Assembly (NCBI RefSeq): GCF_000972845.2
Contig: NC_040018.1
Span: 11,381,157 to 11,445,156 of the forward strand
Source of the DNA: Larimichthys crocea
Taxonomy: Eukaryota > Chordata > Actinopteri > Sciaenidae
DNA: 64,000 bases
Direction: 5' to 3'
Made by a program: the position numbers and the translations under genes. Below the pieces are notes generated by a model, which searched no databases, was not told where the DNA came from, and saw only the letters and a program-made list of their open reading frames with translations. Positions within the stretch are counted from its first letter, which is position 1. Each line of letters starts with the position of its first letter. Positions 27,655-42,299 of this stretch are shown piece after piece.

Positions 27655-27945
27655 TTGCCATGAAATGTTATATAGACATTCATGGTCCCCAGATGAATAA
27701 GTCTACTGATTCTGTTGGTCTCCCGACTTTTCCTCTGGCACCACCAGTGGGTTGGACACTGATGTTTTATAGCGATGCATCTCCACAACTACCAGATGGA
27801 TCCATGCGATTCATGTCCCCCTCAGGATGAACTGGTTACTGGTCAGGTATCAGGTTTTTGGTTGCATGTTAGCATGCTGACATTAGCATTAAGCACCTCT
27901 GTGTCACAGTGCAGCTTCAGAGAGCTGCCAGCATGGCAGTAATCT
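27655..27945 (-). repeat. Family B repeat, copy 3
   Basis: ATTGCCATGAAATGTTATAT, GACATTCATGGTCCCCAGAT, CATGTCCCCCTCAGGATGAA and GTTAGCATGCTGACATTAGC all match family B, in the orientation opposite to the copy at 15115-15500. Confidence 0.7.
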
Positions 27946-30534
27946 TATTTAGCGATATAGACTTTAAAGAAGGATGGCTAAATCTGACTATATCTATGCC
28001 AGCAGCTGCAACATCAGTTGGTTTCCTGGACTCTGTACGTGACCAGTAAAGAGTCACTGAGACATGCTGTACTATAAGCTTTGTTTTGAAATGAAATTGT
28101 AATAGTTTACACTGAGATTCAGCTACTTATTGCTCTCTTATGCAATATTTTTTTCTGTTGTGTTTTTGTGTTTTTCCCCGGTAAATATAACAAACCTTCA
28201 ACACCTCTGTTGCTTTTTATTTTAAGCTGAAAATGGTCATAATGACTGAATTAGAGCAACATGACCTGAGCTGTGACTATCTGCTAAAACACCTCTGATG
28301 CTGCTGCTACGGCTGTCTGGATTATGCTGCTCTCACTCCTATGAGCCATCAGATAAGGGGATCTATCTAATTCATATTCTAATTAATATGGAGCCACACT
28401 TCCTGCTTCTCAGGGCCTTAGGGGAGGACATCATTCATCTGGCATTATCTCGAGTCGAAAGGTTCCTGTTCACCCAGCCAACCGTGCTCTTTCACACCCT
28501 GCCCGGCTTTCTCACATTCATTCTTTTGTCTGATTTCTTACCTGTCACTTCCTGTCATACCACACATAATAAGAGCATGTGAAAGATATAAATAAAGAAT
28601 CAAAGATGGTTAGTGTAGGTGTGTGCTTTTATGTGCTGGGAGAGACAATGGGATATAAATGCAGCGGAGATGAATCAAGAGAAAAAAAGTAGACAGCGGG
28701 ATTCAAAAAGCTTCCCAAATTGCCTCAAGGAGGACATCTTTTAGTCTATGCGGGAAACAGCAGAGTGGATCATCAGTTTTTTTCACAGTGTCACATAGTT
28801 TCCTTTTATTCATCTTTGATTCAGCTCCTTTAATGTCAATGCATGAGTAGAATGAAATTCATTTCGACAGTCTGACTCTAAAGGACAATAAAATATACAC
28901 ATAACAGAGTTAAAGCACAGGTCTACACTAGATTTAGGGGTGGCATAAGCAGTGATGAGATATATCTAATCATTACCCCGCTAAAATAATTTGCTTGTTG
29001 AGAAAGGTGGTGATGTTTCATAAATAGATTTATAAATTGGTTAAAATCATCTGACATAATTTGTCTTCTGTAGTCTAAGTTACAATTGCAAGAAATAAAA
29101 CATAATTTAAAGTCTGTATAAAGACAATTCTGAGATTTATTTCAAAATATATTAAATGTGTTGCTGAAGACTTTGAACAATATATTACTGAAATGTGGAC
29201 TTAGAGGTTAAAACAGTTTTTCATCAGAGTTCAGTCCAGGATTTTTTGGGGCGGTCCTAAAGGGTGGCTCGATGACACGCTGAGGCCACCCCTAGCAGAG
29301 ATATAGAGATTAATCCATCTCGCTCAGAGGGTTTCAAAGTTAGTCATGTCATTTTCTGAACTCATCTGACACGTTTCAGTTGCTTCAAAATTGCTGCTTG
29401 ACTGCTTCCACGAGTGGGCGTGGCTTCAGAGAATACTGCTCATTTTAACCCGATTTTGACCTAATTTCATAAACTTGTTGTTAATCATTCAAATTTGGCT
29501 GGGTGGTTAATAGCTTTAATCTGCTTTGGTCTAACAAACTCAGAACACATATTTATTGTTACACAGACTTAAAGAAACGTTTTAGGTAAGACAGTGTCGA
29601 GGATTGGTTTAACATTATATTGTGATGCAAGAATTTAAAGTCCTATTATTAGGATATGTGATGCTAAACAAAAAGTGGCCATATGCCATGAGATATGAAA
29701 TGTGACAGAAGTGCAAATTTAGGAACAAAAGAGACATGTGGGATAATAAATAATTTTGTCTGCAAATGAAGACACTGCCAAAGAAAAAATAGGGACTTAC
29801 AGTACAGACTTGTCATGACATGTTTTAAAGAGATCTACATTTGTGGACAAACCTACTACCATTTAAATAAATCCTTCTTGTTCTGCCCTCTTGACCCCCT
29901 GATCAGCATACCAACATCATTTGTCTGTGCCTTTCATAAGGCAACCTTCATCGACATGATTACAATTTGATTAGTTAAGGCTGGATGGAAACTGGAAACG
30001 AACAGTGGTGTCTTCATGTCCAAGTAACTCAAAGTATACTGTATGGACACACACAAAATGAGAAGGAGTAATAAAATGGTAGATCTAGTGAGGAATTGCT
30101 GCAGCAATCCTGAACGATCGAGTCATGAAATTAGAGCTGTATTGTAACAATGCAGCCAAGTCTCAGAATCAGCAGCACCACATCGCCCGAGGACGAGCCA
30201 TTTATCTGACACAGTTCACACACTACAGAGAAACTACTGGGGGGTGATGTGAGCAAGCTCCCGCGGTGGGAATCGCAGCTCCAAAGAAGCTTCTTTAATC
30301 ACCCTCTTTTTCTTTCTCTCAGCTGTTAAGAGTAAAGTTGGTTATTAGAGCAAAAATGCTCCGACTCTCTCTCTCTCGCGCGTGCGCACGCTCTCATTTG
30401 AATGCCTTCTTGGCAGATACACAGTGTGTGAGAAGAGAGGAGGTGATCTGAGGAGCAGTGGGAGAGTGGCAGCGCTAAAGCAAACTGACCAGAGGTGACA
30501 GGCAAACTGTGACCAAAGGGGAAAACACTCCTGA

Positions 30535-30536
<2 letters not shown>

Positions 30537-30566
<30 letters not shown>
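30537..30566. repeat. (CA)n microsatellite
   Basis: About 14 uninterrupted CA units. Confidence 0.95.
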
Positions 30567-30569
<3 letters not shown>

Positions 30570-30708
30570 GTACGCTCTTTCAGCTTGCCTGCTGTATAAA
30601 GAAATAACACACACTTCATTCAGACTGGCAGTGAGGTGGCTTTAGAGAGGCCACTCTTCAACAGGAGCATTCGGGGCGAGGCCTCCATGTTTGCAGACAT
30701 CAACGTTG

Positions 30709-30737
30709 CTGAAGTGTCCCTGAGCAGGACACTTCAG
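30709..30737. repeat. Perfect inverted repeat, 11-bp arms
   Basis: CTGAAGTGTCC and GGACACTTCAG with a 7-nt spacer CTGAGCA. The core resembles a GTGTCCTTGAGCAAGACAC motif found in fish repeats, so it is probably a repeat remnant. Confidence 0.85.
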
Positions 30738-31212
30738 CTCTGTGCACCAGGTTAACACCGCTCACATTAACAGCTGCTGTTTATGGTTAATTATGCAATA
30801 CTGACTGCTAATGCTGCATTATGATTGGATAAGAGGCACTTTACAAGAGCTTATAATTACAGAATATTTGTACCTGGCTACTTGAGCAAGATGCCCTTTC
30901 TTTCTTTATTTTTCTTTTTTTTTTACACTTAATTAACCAAATGCGTAGCAATGGCACTTCATAAAAAGCTCTCATAGCAACAAAGCAACAGTCACGAAGA
31001 AATTTTTGTCTGCAGAGAATGTGGGATTGCATTTGAATTAAGATCTCCTGGTGCTGTTATTGAGAACTAATGAATAGACAAGCCTTTTACTTCTAATATT
31101 TTTTGTTAATAGAAACACTTGGAGCTTGATGAACACATTCATATAAACAGTCACACTGAGCCCAAATGAATTTTAAGATTTAACAAAGGATGCTGGAAAG
31201 ATGCAAAAGGAT

Positions 31213-31225
31213 GTTGCTTAGCAAC
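31213..31225. promoter_or_regulatory. X-box-like palindrome GTTGCTTAGCAAC
   Basis: A perfect 6-bp palindrome around one central base. RFX factors bind GTTGCC/GGCAAC-type half sites, and this is a slightly off-consensus form. It lies deep in the 27-kb intron. Confidence 0.35.
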
Positions 31226-32944
31226 GGGGCAATATTTTTTTCTTGGCAGAGGACCAAAGAAAATTATCAAAACAAACCCAAAGCTTCGCTCCCTGCCTTT
31301 GTCCTTGAGACTACGGCCTCATCACAGCATTGCCACTATCTCATGGTATAAATCTTCTTTTTATATGTTACTTATTATGTTTCCCTATTTCAAATGTGAC
31401 AGGAACAGGGATAAATGGAAATGCCCAATCACACAGTCCGAGGCAAGTTTGCCGGTAAAACTCGAGTAAAAGAGCTTTTATGTGTACGGAGTGTGAGGCT
31501 TTCACTGTAGTGAAAGAGAAAAGCCCTACACACCTCGAATATGATGAAATATGTTGCCTTTCAAATTCCTGTTTGGTTATGATTTAGAGTGATAAAATCA
31601 TGTGAATAAATACCCAGAGCAACATAACACTTCAATAAATAATGTACAGAGTTAAATTATTCTGTCTTTTATATAAAAAAATGATCTGTAATTTGGTGTC
31701 CTACATTCACCATTTTTTCACTGTCATTGCACCACTGTAACAGGTCAGTCGTGACTAGATTGTATATATTTAATTAATGTATATTACTGATATTAACACA
31801 TGATTTAGGCCTACTCCCTTTATGGTCAGATCTGGTGCCTGCTTGGCTAGTCTGGGGAGACTTGTCTTGGAGACTTTTGGTTGAATACAACCAGCTGTCT
31901 TCACTTGATTTGTAATCACTTTATTGCACAATTAAAAGATAACACTGAAAAGACTGTGTTGATGTAAAGGGGGTACTCATAGTACAAACCAAAGAATAAT
32001 CATTCAGGTCTGCAGCTCCACAGGGCTTTTTAGCCTCTTTTACCTCATTGTGTATTAAAAAAAAGAATAAATATAAAACTGTAAAACTGAGTGGAAAGGC
32101 CAAAAATAAAAAGAAGATTCTGGCAGGTGCTGGAGAGACAAAGAGAGGAGGTGCCCTCACCTCTACATTTTGGAAATGCCAACAATAAAATAAAAAAACC
32201 CCTGAAAGTATTAAAAATGTTTTTATGCGTGGAAGGTTGGAAAGTTGGTTGAGCTTTGGATAAAAACAAAATGTGACAAATGGAAATGGAAACAATAATG
32301 GCATGCGTGTGACTTACATGTCCACTGGTGAAATAACAATAAAAATTTGTCTGGAAATATGACTACGTCAAATGAAAGAAGCAAGCTTCTATCTACAGGT
32401 GTGTTGGGATAAAAAAAAAGCAGTTACTAAAACGTGCACTGATCGAGTTTTCTTTTTTGTGCCTGTATGAGTATATGTGATAAACTGAACTTGAACATAC
32501 TCGTGAGTACAAAAGATAAAACTATAATATAGCACATCAGGCTTGCTCTCATTTCACGGTTCCTCCTCCTTCTGTTCCCCTGCCAGCTCTGTAAAATAAC
32601 TCAAACGAGCATAAAAGAAAATCTGACCATAAAATCCTAAAATTATACAGAGAAGATATCGAGCACCGCCTGATCTGTTCTTTGTACACTGCCTCACCAC
32701 CCCAAAACATCCACTCTGCTCACACTTTCGCACACGCATGCACTTTTGTTTTCATCTCTCTCTCCGTCCGTCTGTCTGATACACACACTTCCTGTCTCTC
32801 TGTTTTCTTTTAGCAGCTTCTGACAGGTGGTCCTGCGGGGCCCATCTCAGTTGGCAGTAGGCTACGTCTCTCGCAAAAGCCTCTCCATCTGGGTCAAGTC
32901 AGAGAATAACAGGCCTCTGAGGAGGAGGGAGATGGGAGATGCGT

Positions 32945-32945
<1 letters not shown>

Positions 32946-32990
<45 letters not shown>
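32946..32990. repeat. (CA)n microsatellite
   Basis: About 22 uninterrupted CA units. It causes false open frames on both strands. Confidence 0.95.
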
Positions 32991-32993
<3 letters not shown>

Positions 32994-33659
32994 ATGCAAA
33001 CACCAAGGCCAATCTGAAGCTGTGTGTGTCTGTACGCCTGAATTCTTCATGTGTCTGTCTGTGTGAATGCATATGTGCACAATGGCACGTGTCACTGAGT
33101 GCTTGTTTTATGTCTCGGGTTGTCCTCGGCATGTGTTGTACATTTGTGGGACTACATGTGCACTTACTGTTATAATAAAAACCTAGAGCCTGAAGCACAG
33201 AGTCTCTTCACAGCTCTCTAATTACACACAATGGCAGGTGACCGTAGCAGCATTTAGACCACTGGGCGAATAGAGGAAATCACAAATTACATTATATACA
33301 AAATGTAAGAAGAAAGTGTGCGTCGCTTTATATGTGAACTCTATGGACGTTTGTTCTTGCTCTGTGCACCCTCAAGAAAGAAGAAAACAAGCAGAGGCCA
33401 ATCCTCCCTTTGTTCTGCTTCACTAACAGAACATAAAACTTTCAGCACATTTAGTTTGTTGTGGTATGTTTGTGCTCTTGTCCAATTTCAACCCTGTTTC
33501 CTGGAAACTACATTTGTGTATTACTAAATTGTTTTCATAATTACATTGTGCTGAAAAATGTAATCGCTGCCTGGATTATGTTCAGATGTTTATTTAAGTG
33601 AATGAAACAGTACATTTATTTACTACGCTGCAGTCACAGACGGGTATATAAAGTGTAGG

Positions 33660-33835
33660 ACTGTGACACCAAAATCCATGGTTCACGTCCGGACTGCTGT
33701 CTGTGGTTAGGTTTAGGCAACAAAAGCACTTTGGTTAAGGTTAGGGAAAGATTGCCCGATTTGGCAAAAAAACAAAATAAATACCAATATCTTTGGGACT
33801 TGCAAGGCACATGTCCCTCAAAACATATTTGCAAA
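33660..33835 (+). repeat. Dispersed repeat, family D, copy 1
   Basis: GGTTAGGTTTAGGCAACAAA and TTTGGTTAAGGTTAGGGAAA are words I recognise from a dispersed repeat of fish genomes. A related sequence in reverse orientation lies at 48540-48765. Confidence 0.5.
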
Positions 33836-36800
33836 TTCGTTGTATATAAGATTTACAAGATGATTTTAAAGAGACAGGGCTGCTAAGTCAGACTGAATGG
33901 CCATTTTTTGTGTTTGTTTTGTGTTTGTGACATTTTCTTCCTGTTTTTTCTTTGAGGATCTGAGTGTTGGACCTTTGAAGTCAGGTACACAATATGCACC
34001 AGTTTAGATGGTTTAAGACACAAGAACACACCTAAAATGGATGCTGCCATGCTCCATTTTGTTTGGTCTACATTACATTTCTAGAAAAAACTTTTAGCAT
34101 GTTATTTTGTGGTTTTGGAATTGTCAAACACATTCCTATTAGGCACAATTATTCATCTGCTGATGTCTCAGTTGATACTTTGTATAGACTAAACAGCATA
34201 CAGATAGCATAATATGTAGCTGTTCAATTAAAACCATGTTTTTAACCCATATAGGAACAATAGTTCAGTTTTTTCTGAAAACTTAAGCAAACCCACAAAA
34301 GACAGTTTCCTTTTTTAATAAGAAATAATCTTGTTGTGACATAGAAAGACAATCATAATAATAGTTGACAACCACATGAAAGTAAAATCTTATGCGAGGG
34401 TGTTTAAAAACAAAAATGTTGTCTATTATGATATGATATGAACTACTGTACGTTATAATTATATACAGTACATTGCATACAGTATATTTCAGGTGATGCG
34501 AGTTGCTTGCTGTGCACTTTAACTTGTCAAAGGAATCAATGACTTCAGGATTATTTGTAGGTTTGCTGGACTATTTTACCCTCCGCAATCTCACAGGAGC
34601 TCTTCTTTATTCATCATGATCAATCAATTTATGGCGGATAAAAACAAACTTCAGCTCTGATATTTATTCACACTCAGGGCTTTCAGCTTTCATTTTCTCC
34701 TCTCAATGATCAAGAGGCAGTGAAGATCAATGTTGCTAATCATAGTGCACTGCCTTCCCAGAGAAGCAGTTGTTGGCGTAGTATGTTCCTTTTTTTTCTG
34801 GCCTGCAGGAATGACAGTGTAATTTAATCTGGTGCTCTTAAACACTGACTCAGCTATCAAGCCATCTCAGCCTGAAACATGCATGCACACACTTCAATCA
34901 ACGGGCAAACAGTCTTCACCCCCTAGTTTAGCTTCTCAATGTAAAACTGGAAACAATCCCAGGACAATCAAATCCCTTGTAAATGTGCCAGCATAACATG
35001 CCAAAATTACTACAATATAGAAAATGATCTGTCATTCTGCTTGTCATAAACAAAGCTAGATACGCTTAGGTATACTGAGACACTGTGTGATTGTACTGTA
35101 TTGGCATTAATTGTATTTGGTGAATACACAACACTAGTGCTTGCTTGTATGCTTATATCAAGGAACTGGTCAATTCAGTTAGTGGACAGTCCACAGAAGT
35201 TCAAGATGTCTTATGCTGATAGGTTTATTCAAGCTTGTCCAAAAAGAATGGAGGATTTATAAATATGCTTGTGCTTGTGTTCTCAGTTAACATAGTAATG
35301 ATCAGAATGGTGCCTGGTTTCCTACACACAAACATTCAATTTCATTCAAGGCTACTTTTGACTTTAACTACAATGCATTAAATACAGAAAATATGAAACC
35401 TTAGTTTTAAATTAATAAGACCAAAAATGACACGAGAAAGAGTTAGGGGTGCTTGAAGGAGCTGCAGCATCATGCAACAGCAGTGGCATAAAGGCATAAA
35501 GGTATCAGCAGAGTAATTGTCAGAAGATAACAGGTTATGATGGCTATGACAGCATGGCACCCATTTATGAAAACAACTGAATGTTGACTGAATGCAGCTG
35601 ATGAAAAAGCCAGTCATAGATTGGAGTGAGTGATTGAACCAGTTGATGCCAGTCAGCTAATGCAGTGCTCTGTATGAACTAATGGCATATTCAGTTTTAT
35701 TCAGAAGTAAATGTCCAAGGCAACAGGTGATTAAACAGTACAGGTACCAGCAGCGGTTAATAGTGTGTCTGCTGTGCTGATATATGTGATGCAACATTTT
35801 TTTCTTTGCCATTTCTGTTGATCATTGCAGGTTATTGAGATTACGATCATTATTGTGATGATGCATACCGATGGCAATGTAACATTAATGTCTTTATGGA
35901 GATACATAGTCGATAATATACTGGCCTGGCCCTCACTTCTTTCATGTGCTTCCTCCCGACATCAAAGGTCACAAGTCTGTGAAAGGTGATTTCCGATACC
36001 CACCTGCCAAGTGCTGGGTGAGCTATAAGCTAGGCCTTTCAGGGCTGTAAAATAGTGGCTGCAGTAATGCCGCAGTATCAACTCACTCAGCTGTGAAATA
36101 TTGCTGACATGATTGTGTGCAAACCACAATTATGTCTCGAGTCCCTGACAAGTGACCACAGAGCACTAGTTGTTCAGTCAACTGTGCAAAATGAACTGGT
36201 CGACCCTGCCTCTAATGCCTCTATTTGCTCAAAACACAATAACTGCAATGTCACATACAGTTCTAACCGTTTGCTGTAGAAAGAGATTGGCACCAGTGTG
36301 GAGATGATTTGTGCTGCTTAACAATAACTGAAAGAAGAGCACAAGCTTCATATTGTACGTGTCTGTCTGGTTTGAATGGCTGCAGTGAATTTCTCATCAA
36401 TTACGATATTGCTATTATGATTGTGTGCTGTCAATGTGACATTTGACTAGAAAAAAGAAAGGTCCTTTCATCCTTTTCTTATTCTCTGCACAATAGATAC
36501 CAAATATGTGAATTCCTCTGTGTGAGTTTGGGTGTGTGTGAAGATAAACTGGATGATTTGGCAGGTAACTGACAAATAATGTGTATATATTGTGGCTTGT
36601 GGCTAAATGGAGTTGGATTCACCAACAGTAATACAGTAGATTTTGTCAGTTTACCTTTTGAATGGCTATCATGACACCCACCATATGCAGTGCTGCAGGT
36701 TCTGGCCAGGGAATGTGTTTCTCCTTTAGATTCAAGCTTCTCCAACTACACATTGGCATTTAACACTCCAAATTAATTGTAATTTTGAAACAATGATTTC

Positions 36801-37204
36801 TGACTGAGGCAGACAAAAGCAGCCTCTAATTTCTAGCTTATTAAACTAATGTTGCCTTCACAAGTTGGTTGATGCGATTAGATTGACTTGCTGACTTGAT
36901 TTTAATTGGGATCCATATAAAGAGGTCTTATAAAACTGCATTTGATGCTAACATGTCTCAAGCACCAGTTCATGATGGAAAACATGGAAATACAGAAACA
37001 CTTAGCAAGACATGCAAATGGTCGCAGCTTTAGAGTACAGAAACAGAGTTTGATTTATTCCTTACAGTTCTGCTCTGTTGTTCTGAATTCTAAAAAAGTG
37101 TGACACGCAAGCCCTCACAAAGAGCACCGGGCCCCAAAAATAGTATTCCCAGAAGCTTACATTGTGAAAGACGTGACTGTGAAGTTGGGCAATTTAACAT
37201 GTGG

Positions 37205-37318
37205 GCTTATGAAGACTGACTTGTTCTGTAGCCAGACCTAAGTGGCCGTTCAAGGAACTGCAGTTTTTGGCCCTGAGCTTCACTTCCACAGCCATGGAGG
37301 TTGCCGCTTGGTCACAAC
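37205..37318 (+). repeat. Dispersed repeat, family C, copy 1
   Basis: Shares GTAGCCAGACCTAAGTGGCC, CTGCAGTTTTTGGCC, CTTCACTTCCACAGCC and GGAGGTTGCCGCT with 48222-48338, in the same order and orientation. The two copies are diverged and 11 kb apart. I recognise the pattern as a dispersed fish repeat of unknown class. Confidence 0.75.
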
Positions 37319-40300
37319 AAGAGTAAAATGACTCAGTCTGGTAGAGTCTAGTAGAGCAGTATGAATAAATCATTCAAAATAGCAGAGCTAAACCAGAAGT
37401 GAGTGTCTCGGACGTGGAAGGTTTCTTCTGTGCTTGCTCTATGGGCCACACGATGCAGAAGCATATTTGGAGGATCCACGTCATTTTCTGCCAAATCACT
37501 TTTTTGGCTTAATGCTCCACTGAGCAGCTTCCATAGTAATGAAAGCCACACCTCTAGCACACTCTTTTGCCTACTCTGCCTAGTTACATTTGCTTAGCTA
37601 TCTGAAATATGTTTTTTTTATGCTTTCTGATAAAAAAAATTGGTTGCTCCTGTTCTCTACTGTTTGACATCACTCTCAAATGACTATAAAATGCTGCAAG
37701 TATGAGGTAACAGCTGATCGAGAATTCTAGCTTTTCTTTAATTAAAAACAGATTGTAAATTAAATAAAAGTAAGAATGTATGAAACTGTATGTTCCAAGA
37801 AAAACAGAAAGCCGCAATAATGATTATCTTTCCCTTATATTCAAACTTCTACATGTGCAAAAAGTAGAAATCCAGTTGCAGACAAATGTTCACACATACA
37901 CAGCTGTACAATTATGCCCCCACCCACCCCTGCATTTATGTTTACAGCATACCATGAATAACAGGACTATAAATAATCCACTATGGGATCATTAAGATCA
38001 AAAGGCAACCAAACCGCTGAAGACTAAAAGCTGCAGTTTCTCATCACTGTGCTTTTGTTTCTTATTACCTATTCATGAATTAAAGATTTAATACTAGCCT
38101 CAGAGGGCATGATAGTGGTGGGCGTATAAACAAGAGAACATCCCTTGTTTACTGTATCTTCACAACCACCAATGCAAGAGAGATTTTTTAAAATATATTC
38201 CGACACCATGTAGTTTGTGTGTAATTCATATCTGTTTACTGCAAACATTTCTATCCCACAGTAGTTTTGTTTCTGTGAGATTTCTAGAAGTGAACTGTGT
38301 GTTGGAAATGGAAATAGCCAACAGAAAGGGGAGAAGGAAATCAAAATGATTAAGGATTAAGGAGGAGTCCAAAATTGTCTGTCTGGGGCCAAAAACCAGG
38401 GGCCCAAAGCAATAAGTTAGACCACTTATAGCTTAGGCAGGCTCAGGAAAAAAAATGCATATAAACCAATCCCTGCAGGCCACAGAGCCAGAAACAGAGG
38501 CTGCTAATGGGCTAATTTCACTCCTACTTAGAGGATTAATTTGTCCATTTAGGTCTGTATGAAAAATGCTCAACTATTGAGGGCAAAACTGGGTTGGACA
38601 AATCCACCGTTTCTGCCTATACTAGTCTGATGCACAACCGTTTAATCACTTCATTAAATGAATGATAAGAAATGGCACTCACAAACTGTGTCGTTTTGAT
38701 TGTTTGTTGCCGTGGTGTCTGACTATAAATCTTCAGTCCAACAGCGTATAGATGTCTGTTTCGTCATCGCAATCAGTCAGTGTGCCATCTCTCTCTCCCT
38801 CTCTCTCTTCCACCCTCTTTCATCTACAACTACACTAATATTTATGGCCTGTCAGACACACAGGCTGTCATAGACAGCACAGAGAGCACCTCATAAAACC
38901 TTTCACCGATGTCCTGCTGGCCCTACTGCAGTTAGGTGATCTTAATGGAAAGTCTACGGTTATGGTATGTACGTGTGCTGTGATTTGTGATCATCATTAG
39001 GCAGATATTTGGACATGTGGGGAGCATGGGTTTGTGTGTATATGTGTGACTTCATTATTACAAAAGAAGGAAGCTGCTGCCCTCTTGACCACTGGGCACA
39101 AGCTCTGTGTTTGTGTGGCCATCCGCATGTCACTGAAATGGTGTTGTAAATCACATACACTCTTTCTGTAGCTGATCTAAGATGAACATGCACACACATT
39201 TCAAGGGTCATGCCCTGGCACTGCTCACACACGTCTAATATTTTTCCACAGGCAGTCAGTTACATCTACATTGTTCCAGCGTTTATTCACAGATTAGTTT
39301 ATAATTAAGCCTGATTATGCTTACTCCCAATATAACATAACATAACACCCCTATCAAATCACACCTTTTATTTTCTCTCAGATTTAATCATTTTTTTGTT
39401 TTGTTTTGTTTACATAATTAAAAACACCATGCAGTTAGTTGTGCATATTTTAGCCCATCAACTATAAATTGTGTACACCCTGAAGTTGAAGCTCTATCCA
39501 TTTACATGCTATTACTGTGTTATTATGAAATCAACAAAAAAAAAATACAGATAAAAAAGTCTTGCATAACACATTAGTTTTTCTGCATTCTTGCCTATAA
39601 TGGACAAATGACAAGAAACCTGCTAAAAAACAGAAATGCACAATATCCTATTAAATTAACTCATCATAAATGGGCGCTTGGAAGACACTAAGCTGGCAAA
39701 AAAACATGAATCCAGTGCTGCAACGGGCTCAACAGGGGTCACAGCTTATTCTTTTTAAGTCCAATTGACAATTGACTTGATGATTACCAAAAATTCATGT
39801 TCTGTCAACTGACTAATAGTCACCTCAGGTCTACATGTAAATACTGTTTAGTGGCTTAATCTACAATAAAACATCGCATTTTATGAGCCCTCCATATGTT
39901 TTGTGTGCAACAATAACAATAGAAGTACAAATTGCATGAAAAGAAAATACCTGTTCATGTTTTTTTTATTAAAAGGGGCTCATCACAAACATCATATATC
40001 ATCACCCTATGTCTGTTTCTATGGCTGTGAGATCACCTGAAAGATTCAGGCACTATTTTAGGATTTCTTACATTTGAATCAAAACTGTTAGCTTGTGTGC
40101 ATAACCCTTTGCCTCTGGGGTGCCTTGGAGACTACCAGCTGTTACCTGATAAATGCAGCAGTGTTTAGGGTAGCAACGGATTTCCCAGCTGCAATGTGAT
40201 CTTGTGTATTCCTTAAATACTGTATTTCAGCAAACACTTAAAAGATCGGATTGTTAGACTGGCAGGGTATGAATTACTGAGTTTATCTGTTTTGGCTCTT

Positions 40301-42299
40301 TATAGTGAGGAATGTGCATAATTATACTTGTGTACATTAACCTCTGTTTTAACACTGACTGATTTGTTGTTTGATTTGCCTGATTTTAGTTCTATTTATA
40401 CAAAGGAGTATCAGATATTCTGAGATCATCTTATAGTGTAGAGAATCGCCAGATGTTTCTAACTATAGAGCCCTAAAACTCCTGTGAGAAGAAAATCAGA
40501 AGTCATAACCTCAGTCTGGTGCTATTAAGATGCTAGGGGAAGCTTAGCATGCCCAAAATTATCGCTGAAAAAATGTAGTCACTTCATTAGCTTTACTTTA
40601 TAGCTAGTAGTACTGACAGCATCACACAACACTGATCTGAGTTTAGCAGCAGATCCACTATTCAGTATGCCCATTGTGGGCTCCTTTCAAAACGGAGAAG
40701 CAGCAGCTCTACTCCAGGCTCCCTCTGGATGTCTGGGCTCCTCACCCTATCTCCAAGTCTGAGCCTACCTACAGAGGAAATGCATTTCAGTCGCACGTAT
40801 CTGCAATCTCATTCTTTTGGTCACTCCCCAAAGCCCATGGAACGTCTAGTTAATTGAAAGCTTTGACTTCTAACTCAGCTCCCTCCTCACCTCATGATTC
40901 ACTATAACAATGCAGGAATCTGTCTGTCATGCTCAATTGTACCATTACTTTCATAACAAGATCCCAACATACTTCAACTCCTTCACTTGGGGCACCAACT
41001 CAGCCCAACCCAGAGGAAGCAATCCAAGATCATTATTATTATTTAAAAATTCACAAGTATTATTTTCTTAACATTGATGATTTTTACTTCTGCTTCTGTT
41101 GTATTTGAATATAAACTAATGTACAGTGAAACAGGCAATTGTATGATCTACTGTTTGCTAGATACTTGCTACACCCAAGAAGTTACAACTCCCTAAGAAA
41201 TATGTGTTGGTAAAATAAAGCAGGTTATAATAAGCACTGGTTTTAGATCCTCTACCACTCGGAACTTATAAACATACATCACATTCATATGAGATGACTG
41301 TAATATCCAAGTCCCTTCGAAAACCGCAGCTCCACCTTTGCAGGCCGGTATGTACAGCATTTGTATCCAGTAGGAGCACAGAAACATTGACAAATGACTT
41401 GAGAAATATGGGGGTGACAACACATGATGACAGGCACTGATCTTTACAGATTAAACATGACTAATAACTTTTGGTGTCCCAGGCCTGTACGAGCAGGCAG
41501 CAGAGGGATGATCACATCCATCGGATCAGGCCAGAAACACGCTCCAGGTCCAACCTGTCACTCAAAAGGTTAATGGATGCACATCGAGGTGACTGCATTG
41601 GTGAAGATGGAACATTTGCTCTCTAACAACACTTCATTTCAAGAAGTGCTGGTCATAGCTATTGTTTACAATAATGAAAGTATTCTCAAGATGTTCTCAC
41701 AGAGTTATGAGTGCTGAAAACGTGCTTTGTTTGAAGCACTCTTGGGAATGTAGAACAGCGTCTCATTTCCATTGAAAACAAAGAAAAAAGAGGCCAGCAC
41801 TGAAAAAAGATTTTCCCAGCAGAGGAGCAGATTTAATATTCTCGGAGCATAGAGTATAGGTCGAGCACTTGCTGGCATCGAGATAAACCTTTGTAACCCA
41901 AGTGATTAATGCATTACAGTCAGAGGCAAGAGCAGCCATGAACTTGAATTCATTTCTGACAATAATTGAATGCAAAATAAAACACTTCTAGGTTATAGAG
42001 AATAGAGTAAATAAAATATTTCTTATGCTTGTTCCACAAGCTCTAACAAGCTGACAGATGCATTAATAGACATAGACATAAATATTCCAAAATTACAGTA
42101 ACCTGATTAAGGCAGTACTGTGTATAAAAAAAATGGATGTAAAGAGTGTGTTCTGCTTACCCCAAACAAGGTCAAAGTCAGACTAAATATAATGAAAGTG
42201 AGACATTATTAAAGGGCACTTTAGACATGTGTGCACACTAATAAAACTATAAGATGAGCACTTTTCAACACATCCAAATCCATTTGTTTACTGATACAC

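Noticed and set aside
32939..33198. Thr-His and Cys-Val repeat proteins
   Set aside because: They are translations of (CA)n and (GT)n microsatellites.
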